Source: Herpetosiphon aurantiacus DSM 785 (GTDB lineage Bacteria; Chloroflexota; Chloroflexia; Chloroflexales; Herpetosiphonaceae). Taken from it: DNA of 64,000 bases. The stretch lies in the NCBI GenBank assembly GCA_000018565.1, contig CP000875.1, forward strand, positions 4,541,199 to 4,605,198, given 5' to 3'. Positions within the stretch are counted from its first letter, which is position 1; the number at the start of each line of letters is the position of its first letter. The position numbers and the translations under genes are program-made. Positions 1 to 8,291 of this stretch are shown here, piece after piece. Below the pieces are notes generated by a model. It made no database searches. It saw nothing but the letters and a program-made list of their open reading frames with translations, and was not told the DNA's origin.

Positions 1-2
1 CA

Positions 3-446
3 ATTCCAGTTCCAGCAGCCTCGCCAACCCCAAGTGGTTGTATTACGACGTTTGGGCAAACCATTCGCAAGGCCCGCGACCCAATTTCCTATCAATGGTA
101 TACGATCGATAGTCGGGCCAGCGAAACGGCCTATGTAGCAGTAACGCTTGATCGGGTACAATTTTGCTCCGACCAAATTGTGCTGCACTGGAGCGTCCAA
201 AACACAACAGCTGGCATTGTTCAATTAGGTTTGACGAATAACAATATTGCGGTGAGCGACACCAGTGGCATTATCTATCGCCTACGTGAAGAACGCCAAA
301 CCATTCGCGTGCGCAACGGCAAAATTAGCAGTGGCACTGCAACCATTCCACGCTCGGTCAATTTGAGCGCCAATACCCTAACGATTGAGTTGCTCAACGA
401 GCCATTTGGCGGCCAGTTGTGGACCGTGCAAGTGCCCAAGAAATAA
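3..446 (+). CDS. C-terminal part of a secreted or surface protein (5' end outside window)
   Basis: An open frame enters from the left edge and ends at a TAA at 444-446, giving the last 147 residues of a longer protein. The fragment starts with a Pro/Ala/Ser/Thr-rich linker and continues as a beta-rich domain with two cysteines (about residues 14 and 54) and alternating hydrophobic strands. It looks like the small beta-sandwich domains that follow linkers in bacterial lipoproteins. I do not recognise a family, and without the N-terminus neither the signal peptide nor the function can be judged. An internal ATG at 180 would start mid-domain and is unlikely to be used. Confidence 0.7.
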   Translation: MPVPAASPTPSGCITTFGQTIRKARDPISYQWYTIDSRASETAYVAVTLDRVQFCSDQIVLHWSVQNTTAGIVQLGLTNNNIAVSDTSGIIYRLREERQTIRVRNGKISSGTATIPRSVNLSANTLTIELLNEPFGGQLWTVQVPKK

Positions 447-545
447 AGAACATAGAACATATATTCAGGGGCTAGGAGTGGGGGTGAGAGATCTTAAAAC
501 CTAGATGCTACCCTTCATGATCTTCGTGTGCTTTGCGGTTGCACC

Positions 546-636
546 TTTTGATTTCTGACTTTTGATTTCTGACTTTTGATTTCTGACTTTTGATTTCTGA
601 CTTTTGATTTCTGACTTTTGATTTCTGACTTTTGAC
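546..636. repeat. 14-bp tandem repeat array upstream of recD2
   Basis: Six perfect head-to-tail copies of TTTTGATTTCTGAC (546-629) are followed by a half copy (630-636). The array ends six bases before the recD2 ATG, so no Shine-Dalgarno site fits there. The unit is built from the same words (CTTTTGA, TTTCTG) that occur dispersed in other intergenic gaps at 17.3, 36.2 and 51.7 kb. Confidence 0.95.
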
Positions 637-642
637 GTAACT

Positions 643-2802
643 ATGGATCAACTAACAGGCAACCTAGAACGCATCACCTATCGCTCGGATGAAACGGGCT
701 ATACCGTGGCGCGTTTGAAAGCCCAAGGCCAGCGCAGCGTGATCACAATTGTTGGGCGTTTGCCCGATGTGCAAGTTGGCGAACAGTTGCAACTTGAAGG
801 CCAATGGATCGAGCATCGAACCCATGGCCGCCAATTTGAAGTTGCTAGCTATCAAACTGCCCGGCCAACTGGCAACGAAAGTATTGTGCGCTACTTGGCA
901 TCGGGCTTATTGCCAGGCATTGGTCCAGTCAATGCCCAACGCATCGCTGATACCTTTGGTGAAGCCACGCTCGATGTACTTGATACTATGCCCGAACGCT
1001 TACGCGAAGTAAAAGGCTTAGGCACGAAGAAAATTGCCGCAATTATCGTAGCCTGGCAAGAACAACGTGCAATCAAAGCCTTGCTCGAATTGGGCCAAGC
1101 CGTTGGGTTAACGACAGGTTTAGCCTTACGCATTTTTCGGCACTATGGCGAGCAGGCTAGCCAGATTGTGCAACACGACCCTTATCGTCTAGCCTTAGAA
1201 ATTGAAGGCATTGGCTTTCCGACTGCCGACCACATTGCCCAAGCTTTGGGCGTAGCGCGAGATGCTCCCAGTCGGGTGATTGCTGGATTGCGCTATACCC
1301 TCAGCATGGTTGCCAACACCGAAGGCCATTGCGCTCTGCCCCAAATCGAGTTAATCGCGCAAACTCAAACCATCCTAGAATTACCCCATGAGCTGATTGC
1401 CGAACAATTGGCGGTGGCAACCGAATCAGTGTTATTGGTGCTTGATGGCGATCTAGTCTATTTACCAGCCTATTATCATGCTGAAACCGAGTTAGCACAT
1501 AACTTGCAGCGCTTGCAACAGCTCCCCAGTGCAATCCAATTGCGCTTCAAGCAGCAAAGCGATGCGATTATTATGCGCCAATTGCATAATGCGAGCTTCG
1601 ATTTGAGCCAACGCCAAGCCGAAGCCGTGCTGGCCGTGCTCCGCTCCAAAGTGGTGTTGCTAACTGGCGGGCCTGGCACAGGCAAAACCACCACAGTCCG
1701 CGCAATTTTGGCCTTGCTCCAACAAGTTGGGTTACGCACAATTTTGGCGGCTCCAACCGGACGCGCCGCCCGTCGTCTCGCCGAAACCACCAATCATCCA
1801 GCTGCCACAATTCATCGCACCCTCGAATATAGCGGCGGCGCTGGCAATGACCGCTGGGGCCGCAACGAACATGCCCAACTAGTTGCCGATTTAGTGGTCA
1901 TCGACGAAACCTCAATGCTCGACATTGTGCTGGCCCATCATATGGTCAAGGCCTTGGCTCCAACCACCCATTTGCTCTTGGTTGGCGATCCTGATCAGTT
2001 GCCAGCAGTTGGGCCAGGCGCTGTATTGCGCGATTTGTTGGCTAGCAACCGCATCACAACCGTCCATTTGGATACGATTTTTCGCCAAGCCGCTGATAGC
2101 CAAATTATCACCAATGCCCATGCAATCAATCAAGGCCAGTTACCCAGCGTCAATCAAGGTGATTTCTATTGGTTTCCGCGCAGTAACCCAGCCGAATGCG
2201 GTGCGATGATTGTGGATTTGTTGACTACCCGTATTCCACGCCAATTCCCGCAATTTGATCCTCTGCGCGATATTCAGGTGTTGGCAGCAACCCATCGGGG
2301 CGCGGCAGGCGTGCTCGAATTAAACAGCCAACTGCAAGCAGCACTCAACCCGCCAAACACCACTCGCCAAGAAGCCACGATTGCTGGCACGCTCTTTCGC
2401 GAAGGTGATCGGGTTATTCAAACCCGTAACAATTATGATCTCGATGTCAGCAATGGCGATTTAGGCCTGATTCAAACGATTGATCTCGAAGAACGCACGG
2501 TTAGCGTTTATTTTGACGATACTCGCAACGTCGTCTATCAGTGGAATGAGTTTGATGAAGTGGCCTTGGCGTATGCAATTAGCGTACATAAAGCCCAAGG
2601 CTCAGAATATCCGGTGGTGATTGTGCCAATGTTGCGTTATTACAATGTGCTGCTCAACCGACCGTTGCTGTATACCGCCATCACTCGCGCTCGTCAATTG
2701 GTGATTCTGACTGGCGATTGGCAGGCCGTCGAATTTGCGATTGCCCAACGCCGCAGTGGGCAGCGCATCACGGGGTTAAGCCAACGCTTTGGGATGCATT
2801 GA
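643..2802 (+). CDS. recD2: RecD2-type ATP-dependent DNA helicase
   Basis: A 719-residue superfamily-1B 5'-3' helicase of the RecD2/YrrC type, found in bacteria as a stand-alone enzyme for DNA repair. It has an N-terminal OB-like domain (about 1-80), helix-hairpin-helix segments (LLPGIGP and KGLGTKK, about 90-200), then the motor core. Walker A GGPGTGKTTT is near residue 342, Walker B is VVIDETSM, motif III is LLVGDPDQLP, and a C-terminal UvrD_C_2 domain carries SVHKAQGSEYP and TAITRAR. Length is normal for RecD2. The start is set by the family N-terminus (short leader, then GNLERITY). There is no Shine-Dalgarno site because a tandem repeat occupies the leader. No recB or recC is present. Confidence 0.95.
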   Translation: MDQLTGNLERITYRSDETGYTVARLKAQGQRSVITIVGRLPDVQVGEQLQLEGQWIEHRTHGRQFEVASYQTARPTGNESIVRYLASGLLPGIGPVNAQRIADTFGEATLDVLDTMPERLREVKGLGTKKIAAIIVAWQEQRAIKALLELGQAVGLTTGLALRIFRHYGEQASQIVQHDPYRLALEIEGIGFPTADHIAQALGVARDAPSRVIAGLRYTLSMVANTEGHCALPQIELIAQTQTILELPHELIAEQLAVATESVLLVLDGDLVYLPAYYHAETELAHNLQRLQQLPSAIQLRFKQQSDAIIMRQLHNASFDLSQRQAEAVLAVLRSKVVLLTGGPGTGKTTTVRAILALLQQVGLRTILAAPTGRAARRLAETTNHPAATIHRTLEYSGGAGNDRWGRNEHAQLVADLVVIDETSMLDIVLAHHMVKALAPTTHLLLVGDPDQLPAVGPGAVLRDLLASNRITTVHLDTIFRQAADSQIITNAHAINQGQLPSVNQGDFYWFPRSNPAECGAMIVDLLTTRIPRQFPQFDPLRDIQVLAATHRGAAGVLELNSQLQAALNPPNTTRQEATIAGTLFREGDRVIQTRNNYDLDVSNGDLGLIQTIDLEERTVSVYFDDTRNVVYQWNEFDEVALAYAISVHKAQGSEYPVVIVPMLRYYNVLLNRPLLYTAITRARQLVILTGDWQAVEFAIAQRRSGQRITGLSQRFGMH

Positions 2803-2924
2803 TGGATGTCTCGCAGGATCAAGCGCTGCGCTGTGGAAGTGTCAAACATCCTACACTTAAATATTAGCCTTTTATGCTACTCTATGCACAGCATATTGTG
2901 AGCTGGTTGCGATTGAGGATACCG

Positions 2925-4316
2925 ATGACGATACGAGAGCATGTTGCATTAAGTGTTGCGCAAATGGCGCAATGGGCAAGCCGCCAGTTTGGCTTTGGTG
3001 GCGGCACAAATTTGCCTGGCCGAATTGCTCGGCGGATTGCGCCCGATGTACTGCGCCATCAAACTAAGCGCTTATCCGGCGGGGTGGTGTTAGTTTCAGG
3101 CACGAATGGCAAAACTACGACCAGCCGCATGATTGCAGCAATTTGTAGCCAGCAAGGCCAACCCGCCTTGCACAATCGCGCTGGGGCCAATTTGATCACC
3201 GGCTTAACTGCGGCTACGCTTGATTTAGGCATTTGGGGCCAGCCGCACTATCAACGGGCCTTGTTTGAGGTTGATGAAGCCCATTTACCTGCGGCGATTG
3301 CTGAAACCCAGCCACGGGTGGTGCTGTTGCTCAATCTCTTCCGCGATCAGCTTGATCGTTATGGTGAGGTTGATACGCTAGCCGCCAAATGGCAAAAAGT
3401 ACTTGCCAGCTTGCCGAGCACCAGCACGGTCGTTTTGAATGCTGATGATCCGGCGGTGGCCGATTTGGCGACCGGCTTGCAAGCTCAAGTACTCTTTTAT
3501 GGCCTAGAAGATCAACGCCATGGAAACGATGCCCTGCGCCATGCCGCCGATTCGATTTTCTGTCGGCGTTGTGGCCAGCCCTATCGCTACGAGCCAGCCT
3601 ATTATGGCCATATTGGGCGCTATCATTGCCCAGCTTGTGGGCATCGGCGGCCTGAGCCAAACGTTATTTTGCGCCAATTGGAGCTCGATGGCACGCGTGG
3701 TAGCACATTGCGGGTGATTGCGGGGCAAAACCAAGGGCAGCAAGCTCTCGAATTAAATTTACCCTTGCCTGGGCTTTACAATGCGCTTAATGCCTTGGCC
3801 GCGATCGCCGCAACCAGTGCCTTGAATGTACCTTTGCCAATCATCCGCAACGCATTAGAGCAATTTAGCGCCGCCTTTGGCCGAATCGAACGCTTTGAAT
3901 ATCAGCAAAAATCGGTGTTGATGGCGCTGATTAAAAATCCAATTGGGGCAAGCGAAACGGTACGCATGATTACGAGCGGCAGCCAAGCACCGCTTAATCT
4001 GATGATCGCAATCAACGATAAAATTGCCGATGGCACTGATGTTTCATGGCTTTGGGATGCCGATTTTGAAGCATTAGCTGGCCATACACAGCGGATTGTC
4101 GTGAGTGGCACGCGGGCCGCTGACATGGCTAATCGCCTAAAATATGCAGGAATTGACCAGCACCAATTGCAGGTAGAGCCAGATTTGGCTCAGGCCTTTG
4201 ATCTAGCAATTGCTGGCGATGAGCCGTTGACGATGTTGCCGACCTATACTGCCATGCTTGAAATGCGTGAGGTATTGGTTGAACGAGGCGTACTCAAGCC
4301 ATTTTGGGAAAGCTAA
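2925..4316 (+). CDS. murT: MurT-like amidoligase subunit (lipid II isoglutaminyl synthase)
   Basis: A Mur-ligase-fold protein of 463 residues. In firmicutes and actinobacteria MurT pairs with the glutaminase GatD to amidate D-Glu of lipid II. Visible features are the ATP loop GTNGKTT (59-65), a Cys4 zinc ribbon (C213, C216, C235, C238) inserted in the central domain, and the C-terminal DUF1727 domain with the DVSWLWDADF motif. Asp372 there matches the MurT Asp that completes the GatD catalytic triad. I chose the ATG at 2925 because a TGAGGA lies 7 bases upstream and the N-terminus then matches the family. A frame extension to ATG 2874 lacks a ribosome site. GatD, normally adjacent, is absent; the next gene is a cupin. 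Confidence 0.88.
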   Translation: MTIREHVALSVAQMAQWASRQFGFGGGTNLPGRIARRIAPDVLRHQTKRLSGGVVLVSGTNGKTTTSRMIAAICSQQGQPALHNRAGANLITGLTAATLDLGIWGQPHYQRALFEVDEAHLPAAIAETQPRVVLLLNLFRDQLDRYGEVDTLAAKWQKVLASLPSTSTVVLNADDPAVADLATGLQAQVLFYGLEDQRHGNDALRHAADSIFCRRCGQPYRYEPAYYGHIGRYHCPACGHRRPEPNVILRQLELDGTRGSTLRVIAGQNQGQQALELNLPLPGLYNALNALAAIAATSALNVPLPIIRNALEQFSAAFGRIERFEYQQKSVLMALIKNPIGASETVRMITSGSQAPLNLMIAINDKIADGTDVSWLWDADFEALAGHTQRIVVSGTRAADMANRLKYAGIDQHQLQVEPDLAQAFDLAIAGDEPLTMLPTYTAMLEMREVLVERGVLKPFWES

Positions 4317-4334
4317 GATTACGGGGGAATGCTG

Positions 4335-4745
4335 ATGACCGACCAAGCGAGCTGTGTCATTATTCGACCAAACGAGCAGACCGGATTTGCTGGCAAACAA
4401 GGCCTCGATTATTTTAGCGGAATCGCTGCGGAAACTGCGGGATCGCAAGCAATTTGTATGCATATGTTGCGCATGCCAGCAGGAGCACGGGCCAAAGCGC
4501 ATCACCACGAAAACCACGAAACGGCAATTTACATGCTTAGCGGTACCGTCGAAATGTATTATGGGCAACAATTAGAACACCATGCGGTGGTAAACGCTGG
4601 CGAATATGTGTATATTCCAGCTGGAATGCCACACTTCCCATTTAACCCGTACACTGAAGAAGCCGTGGCAATCATTGCCCGCACCGATCCTCACGAGCAA
4701 GAAAGCGTTGTGTTACGCCCTGATTTAGAACGGTTGAGCAGTTGA
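4335..4745 (+). CDS. Cupin-domain protein
   Basis: A 136-residue single-domain cupin. The first cupin motif is HHHENHETAIYMLSG, with three histidines and a glutamate for metal binding. The second is GEYVYIPAGMPHFPFN, with the distal His. Such small cupins are metal-dependent isomerases, dioxygenases or sugar-binding proteins, and the substrate cannot be told here. The start at 4335 is favoured because GGGGGA lies 7 bases upstream; the ATG at 4329 would sit on top of it. It begins 18 bases after murT and is probably co-transcribed. A perfect palindrome terminator follows. Confidence 0.85.
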   Translation: MTDQASCVIIRPNEQTGFAGKQGLDYFSGIAAETAGSQAICMHMLRMPAGARAKAHHHENHETAIYMLSGTVEMYYGQQLEHHAVVNAGEYVYIPAGMPHFPFNPYTEEAVAIIARTDPHEQESVVLRPDLERLSS

Positions 4746-4789
4746 TTTTAACCTAGAACGAGCCGATCAGCCCGTGAGGTACACAGCGC

Positions 4790-4825
4790 AAAACTCCCGT
4801 TATCAAGCTTGATAACGGGAGTTTT
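4790..4825. terminator. 36-bp perfect palindrome, bidirectional terminator
   Basis: AAAACTCCCGTTATCAAG is followed at once by its exact reverse complement. In both directions the stem ends in TTTT. It lies between the convergent cupin (ends 4745) and the minus-strand gene ending at 4850, so it can terminate both. Confidence 0.9.
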
Positions 4826-4849
4826 GGTCATTGCGTTCGTTGCCCAATT

Positions 4850-6598
4850 TTAGGGTTGTTGAATCATCAACGGTTCAGCTGAGGTAGCTTGGGCATTCGG
4901 CGGGAACTCGCCAGTATTACCAGCCCAGTCACGCGCCCGCGCACGAAAGCCATAGGTACTATTTTCGGCATCAGCAGCGCTTACATCAATGATAAAGGTA
5001 TCTTTCAGTTCGGTCGTTGTGACCAACCAATCGACCCATTCACCACCATTGCGTTGCACCTGTACATCGAAACTAGCCACCCCTGTGCTATCGTCTTGGC
5101 CGTTCCAATGCACCTCGTAGCGGCCCGCGCCGAGATCCTTGACATCGATGATGGTAGCGTTTGGTGCAGTGTTATCGGAGCGCGGCAACCAAGCCATGGC
5201 ATCGTAACGCACGCTCAAGCCCTCTTCACCAGTCACATCATCGAGCCGAATTTCATTACCACCCTTGAAGTAATAGACCCCCAAAGAATACCATTTATTC
5301 TGATTGGCCTCTTGATCGACGCGTACTTTGGTATTGCTGCCGTCGTGAGCAATCACGTAGGTGGCATTTTTGGTGGCTGGCTCGCCACACGGCGGAATAT
5401 AGGCCATCACCTCGTAGAAACCAGGGTTGGTAATTGGCGCTTTCCAAACCCCAAGGTTATCAACTTGGCTTTCGTTGGCGACGCTCTTGGTCCAACGGTG
5501 TGAACCATTGAAACCACAGCGAGCATCGAACCATGTGCCTTGCATTTCGCGGAAGCTATTATCGCGATTATCGACCAAGATCGAGCCTGCTGGCGGCAAG
5601 GCCACTGGCAATGGAGTTGCGGTAACATTCGGGGTTGGGGTTGCCGCAGGCGTGCCAGCCCCAGGATCGTAGCCTTCCCACAAGAATGTTACTTCAACCC
5701 AGGCATTATCCGGAATACCTAAATCCCAGAATGTTCCATCGGCGATATCAATGCCGTTGGGTAAATTCGGGCGGCGACCACGCTCATCGCGCCCGCCATT
5801 GTAGCCATCATAATAGGCGGCTTGAGCCTCGGGCAAACCGCGTGGCAAATCTTTCCACGACTGACGATTGGTTGACCAATAGTCATCACGGGTATTCCAC
5901 GGCCCTACATCCCAAACTGGCACAACCTTGGAGCGACCTTTGTAGGTCACGCGCACTTGGTATTCATAACCCCGATACGATGAGAGTGCTCGCCATGAAG
6001 GCAAGGCCACAAATTGATCGTATGGGCGAATGATATGGCCGTTAGCCGTCCGATGGCCGACCAAACCCTCGCGAGTGGCATAAATTCGGTAGGTTGGTGC
6101 TTGCGATTCAGCCTGAATCGTCATACCATCTGACCATTCAGCCACCATTGTGACCGAACGCGCCCGTGGTGATTCGCCATTGGCCAAAAGCCACAAACGA
6201 TATTGAATCACGCTACTTGGGCGTTCGAGCGCAACTCGGCCACCACGTGGAGCCTCTTGCCACATCTGCCACGAACCGCTGGGATTTTTGCCACGCACAT
6301 CAAAGCGCACAGCACTCCCAGTCGTCAAGGTTGTATCGGTATCAATTACAACCGCAGCAACGACTGATTCAAATTGATGCTCGGAAGAAAGGTAACTACC
6401 TGCTTGCGGATAATCACCAACGAATGCAGGAGCGGGAGGGGCGTTGGGAGCGAGGGTGATAGTGCCACTGCCGACCAACCCATCAAAGCTGCCAGCCGTT
6501 AAATCATCAACCCAAACTTGCTCTGGACCAGCATTAATCGTCAATACTGGCATAATCAAGAGGGCAATGGCGACGGCGGCGAGCAAATAACGCCGCAT
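4850..6598 (-). CDS. Secreted multidomain protein: double-psi-barrel-like, Golvesin-like and FnIII-like domains
   Basis: A 582-residue secreted protein. It begins with a signal peptide (RRYLLAAVAIALLIM, cleavage near INA). An N-terminal beta region (about 30-165) follows. The central region (about 170-310) has a GHRTANGHII...FVALPS pattern like the double-psi beta-barrel of RlpA/3D-type cell-wall proteins. Next comes a Thr/Pro linker and a domain starting ILVDN that resembles the Golvesin/xanthan-lyase C-terminal domain (about 335-465). A fibronectin-III-like C-terminus ends the protein. It probably acts outside the cell on polysaccharide or cell wall, but I cannot name a reaction. The ATG at 6598 has AGGAGG 9 bases upstream; the TTG at 6607 would abut that site and is rejected. 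Confidence 0.8.
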   Translation of the reverse strand: MRRYLLAAVAIALLIMPVLTINAGPEQVWVDDLTAGSFDGLVGSGTITLAPNAPPAPAFVGDYPQAGSYLSSEHQFESVVAAVVIDTDTTLTTGSAVRFDVRGKNPSGSWQMWQEAPRGGRVALERPSSVIQYRLWLLANGESPRARSVTMVAEWSDGMTIQAESQAPTYRIYATREGLVGHRTANGHIIRPYDQFVALPSWRALSSYRGYEYQVRVTYKGRSKVVPVWDVGPWNTRDDYWSTNRQSWKDLPRGLPEAQAAYYDGYNGGRDERGRRPNLPNGIDIADGTFWDLGIPDNAWVEVTFLWEGYDPGAGTPAATPTPNVTATPLPVALPPAGSILVDNRDNSFREMQGTWFDARCGFNGSHRWTKSVANESQVDNLGVWKAPITNPGFYEVMAYIPPCGEPATKNATYVIAHDGSNTKVRVDQEANQNKWYSLGVYYFKGGNEIRLDDVTGEEGLSVRYDAMAWLPRSDNTAPNATIIDVKDLGAGRYEVHWNGQDDSTGVASFDVQVQRNGGEWVDWLVTTTELKDTFIIDVSAADAENSTYGFRARARDWAGNTGEFPPNAQATSAEPLMIQQP

Positions 6599-6851
6599 AA
6601 TCGACAACCTCCTACAAGTGTGAATTCAGCCCACGAACCACAGCAAGGCAATACATGGCCATAAACTCCACGTTCTTAGCGTTCATGGCAACAAACATCT
6701 CAACAGGGAGATGGGGCTTGGAGGCCAATCATAGCGGGTTGATACCTTAAAGTCAATAATAATTTTCAGCTAATTATCAGGTTTTTCTCAGTTTGGGCTA
6801 TTTTGGGGCCACATATATGCTAAAAATAGCCATAAAAAAGGAGTTATTCCA
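6599..6851. other. Divergent intergenic region
   Basis: This gap must hold the promoters of the secreted protein (minus) and the VOC protein (plus). The right part is AT-rich and holds an inverted repeat, GGCTATTTT (6796-6804) with AAAAATAGCC (6822-6831), 20 bases before the VOC start. This could be a leader hairpin or an operator. I see no convincing promoter hexamer pair. Confidence 0.4.
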
Positions 6852-7499
6852 ATGATGCCGTTAGCCACATGGATCGATCATTTAGTTGTCACTGCGCCCG
6901 ATCTCGCACTGGGCGTGGCCTATATCGAAGATTTGTTGGGCGTGCCGATGCAGGCTGGTGGCCAACATCAGGCGATGGCAACCCACAATTGTTTGCTCAA
7001 ACTAGGCGAGCATTGCTACCTCGAAGTGATCGCGCCTGATCCAACGCTGGCTGCACCCGATCGCCCACGCTGGTTCGCATTAGATTCGTTGCAGCCAACC
7101 AGTGCTCCGCGCTTGGCAACTTGGGTCGCGCAAACAATCCTGATTCAGGCGGCAAGCGAATTGCTGCACCAACAACTTGGGGTGGTCACGCCGATGCGCC
7201 GTGGCGATTTAGCTTGGCAAATCACGATTCCCGCCGATGGCAGTTTGCCGTTTGCTGGCGTTGCGCCAATGTTGATCGAATGGCCACGCGAGCAACATCC
7301 AATCCAGCGATTAACCGATCAAGGTTGTCGTTTATTGCAGTTGGAGCTACACCACCCTCAGGCCAGCCAGATCGAAATCATGCTCAGCCAAATTGGTATG
7401 AAGGATGTAATTCGTTGGCAAACTGCCGCCCAGCCACAATTAATCGCCACGATTGCAACCCCAAGCGGGATCAGACACATCGAGCAAGCGCCAGGATGA
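6852..7499 (+). CDS. VOC/glyoxalase-like domain protein
   Basis: A 215-residue protein whose N-terminus (WIDHLVVTAPDLALGVAYIE, then DLLGVPM) is the classic opening of the vicinal-oxygen-chelate fold, of the Glyoxalase_3-like type. HLVV supplies the first metal His, and YLEVIAPDP in the second strand group supplies a Glu. Such proteins are metal-dependent lyases, dioxygenases or resistance proteins, and no substrate is indicated. Start ATG 6852 has AAGGAG 9 bases upstream. It is monocistronic, in a divergent arrangement with the preceding gene. Confidence 0.8.
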   Translation: MMPLATWIDHLVVTAPDLALGVAYIEDLLGVPMQAGGQHQAMATHNCLLKLGEHCYLEVIAPDPTLAAPDRPRWFALDSLQPTSAPRLATWVAQTILIQAASELLHQQLGVVTPMRRGDLAWQITIPADGSLPFAGVAPMLIEWPREQHPIQRLTDQGCRLLQLELHHPQASQIEIMLSQIGMKDVIRWQTAAQPQLIATIATPSGIRHIEQAPG

Positions 7500-7667
7500 A
7501 AAGTGAGGGGCTAGGGGCTAGGGATCAGTGGGTAGGAATTGGGGCTAGATTTTAACGCAGAAGCGCAGAGGATAGATCAAGGGGCTAGGTTTACTACGCA
7601 GCCACAGCAGAAACGAAAGTAGCCTTCGTAGTTGCCAGCCCCGTGTGGATCAGATCAAACTTAACCC
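7500..7667. repeat. Dispersed intergenic word repeats
   Basis: The gap between convergent genes consists largely of recurring words: GGGGCTAGGGGCTAGGG, TTTTAACGCAGAAGCGCAGAGG and GGGGCTAGG again. Related words recur at 46.26-46.3 kb and elsewhere. No coding potential is seen. Confidence 0.6.
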
Positions 7668-8228
7668 CTAGCCCTTAGCAACTGATTCCTTGTTTGGATC
7701 AAACTTGCGTGGCGCGACTGGAGCTTGATCGCCAACTTGTAACTGACATTGCCACCAACCAACATCATGCCAACGCTCGTGTTTAAAGCCTGCTTGGCGA
7801 TAAACCCCAACTGGCGTAAAACCCAACGCCTCATGCAAACCAACACTTTTAACATTGGGCAAGGTGATACCAGCATAGGCCGAATAATAGCCAAGCCCAC
7901 GCAAAATCGCTAAAAGCTGTTGGTATAACGCCCGACCAACACCTTGGCGCTGGGCAGTATTAGCCACATACACGGTGGTATCAACCGACCATTGATAGGC
8001 CGCCCGCGTTCGGTGCTGGCTGGCATAAGCATAGCCTTGCACCACAGCCTGTTCATCACACCAAACCAGCCATGGGTATGATTCGAGCGTTTTGCCGATA
8101 CGCTGGCCCATTTCAGCCACACTTGGAGTTTCTATTTCAAATGAGATTACGGTTTGCTCAACAATTGGCGCATAAATCGCCTGAATAGCCACCGCATCAG
8201 CCACCGTCGCAACACGAATTTCAGCCAT
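7668..8228 (-). CDS. GNAT N-acetyltransferase (phosphinothricin acetyltransferase-like)
   Basis: A 186-residue single GNAT domain. The opening EIRVATVADAVAIQAIYAPI and the following TVISFEIETPS match the phosphinothricin/methionine-sulfone N-acetyltransferase group (Pat/YwnH-like). Motif A for acetyl-CoA binding is AQRQGVGRALYQQLL, and a YAGITLPNVKSVGLHEALGF stretch follows. It probably acetylates an amino-acid analogue or xenobiotic; substrate specificity is uncertain. The start at 8228 (MAEIRV) has GAGGT 5-6 bases upstream; an extension to 8264 lies over the neighbouring terminator and is unlikely. Confidence 0.82.
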   Translation of the reverse strand: MAEIRVATVADAVAIQAIYAPIVEQTVISFEIETPSVAEMGQRIGKTLESYPWLVWCDEQAVVQGYAYASQHRTRAAYQWSVDTTVYVANTAQRQGVGRALYQQLLAILRGLGYYSAYAGITLPNVKSVGLHEALGFTPVGVYRQAGFKHERWHDVGWWQCQLQVGDQAPVAPRKFDPNKESVAKG

Positions 8229-8240
8229 AGCCACCTCAAC

Positions 8241-8286
8241 TAAAAAGAAACCAGCCCTCTGCATGATAGCTGAAAAGGGCTGGTTT
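8241..8286 (-). terminator. Intrinsic terminator of the acyltransferase gene
   Basis: On the minus strand AAACCAGCCCT pairs with AGGGCTGGTTT, followed by CTTTTT. It lies just after the stop codon at 8292 and before the GNAT start. Confidence 0.85.
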
Positions 8287-8291
8287 GAAAG

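Noticed and set aside
546-636. CRISPR array
   Set aside because: Units are 14 bp and directly joined; there are no spacers and no cas genes.
4889-5503. Plus-strand frame of 204 codons
   Set aside because: Antisense to the secreted double-psi-barrel/Golvesin-like protein; no recognisable domain or ribosome site.
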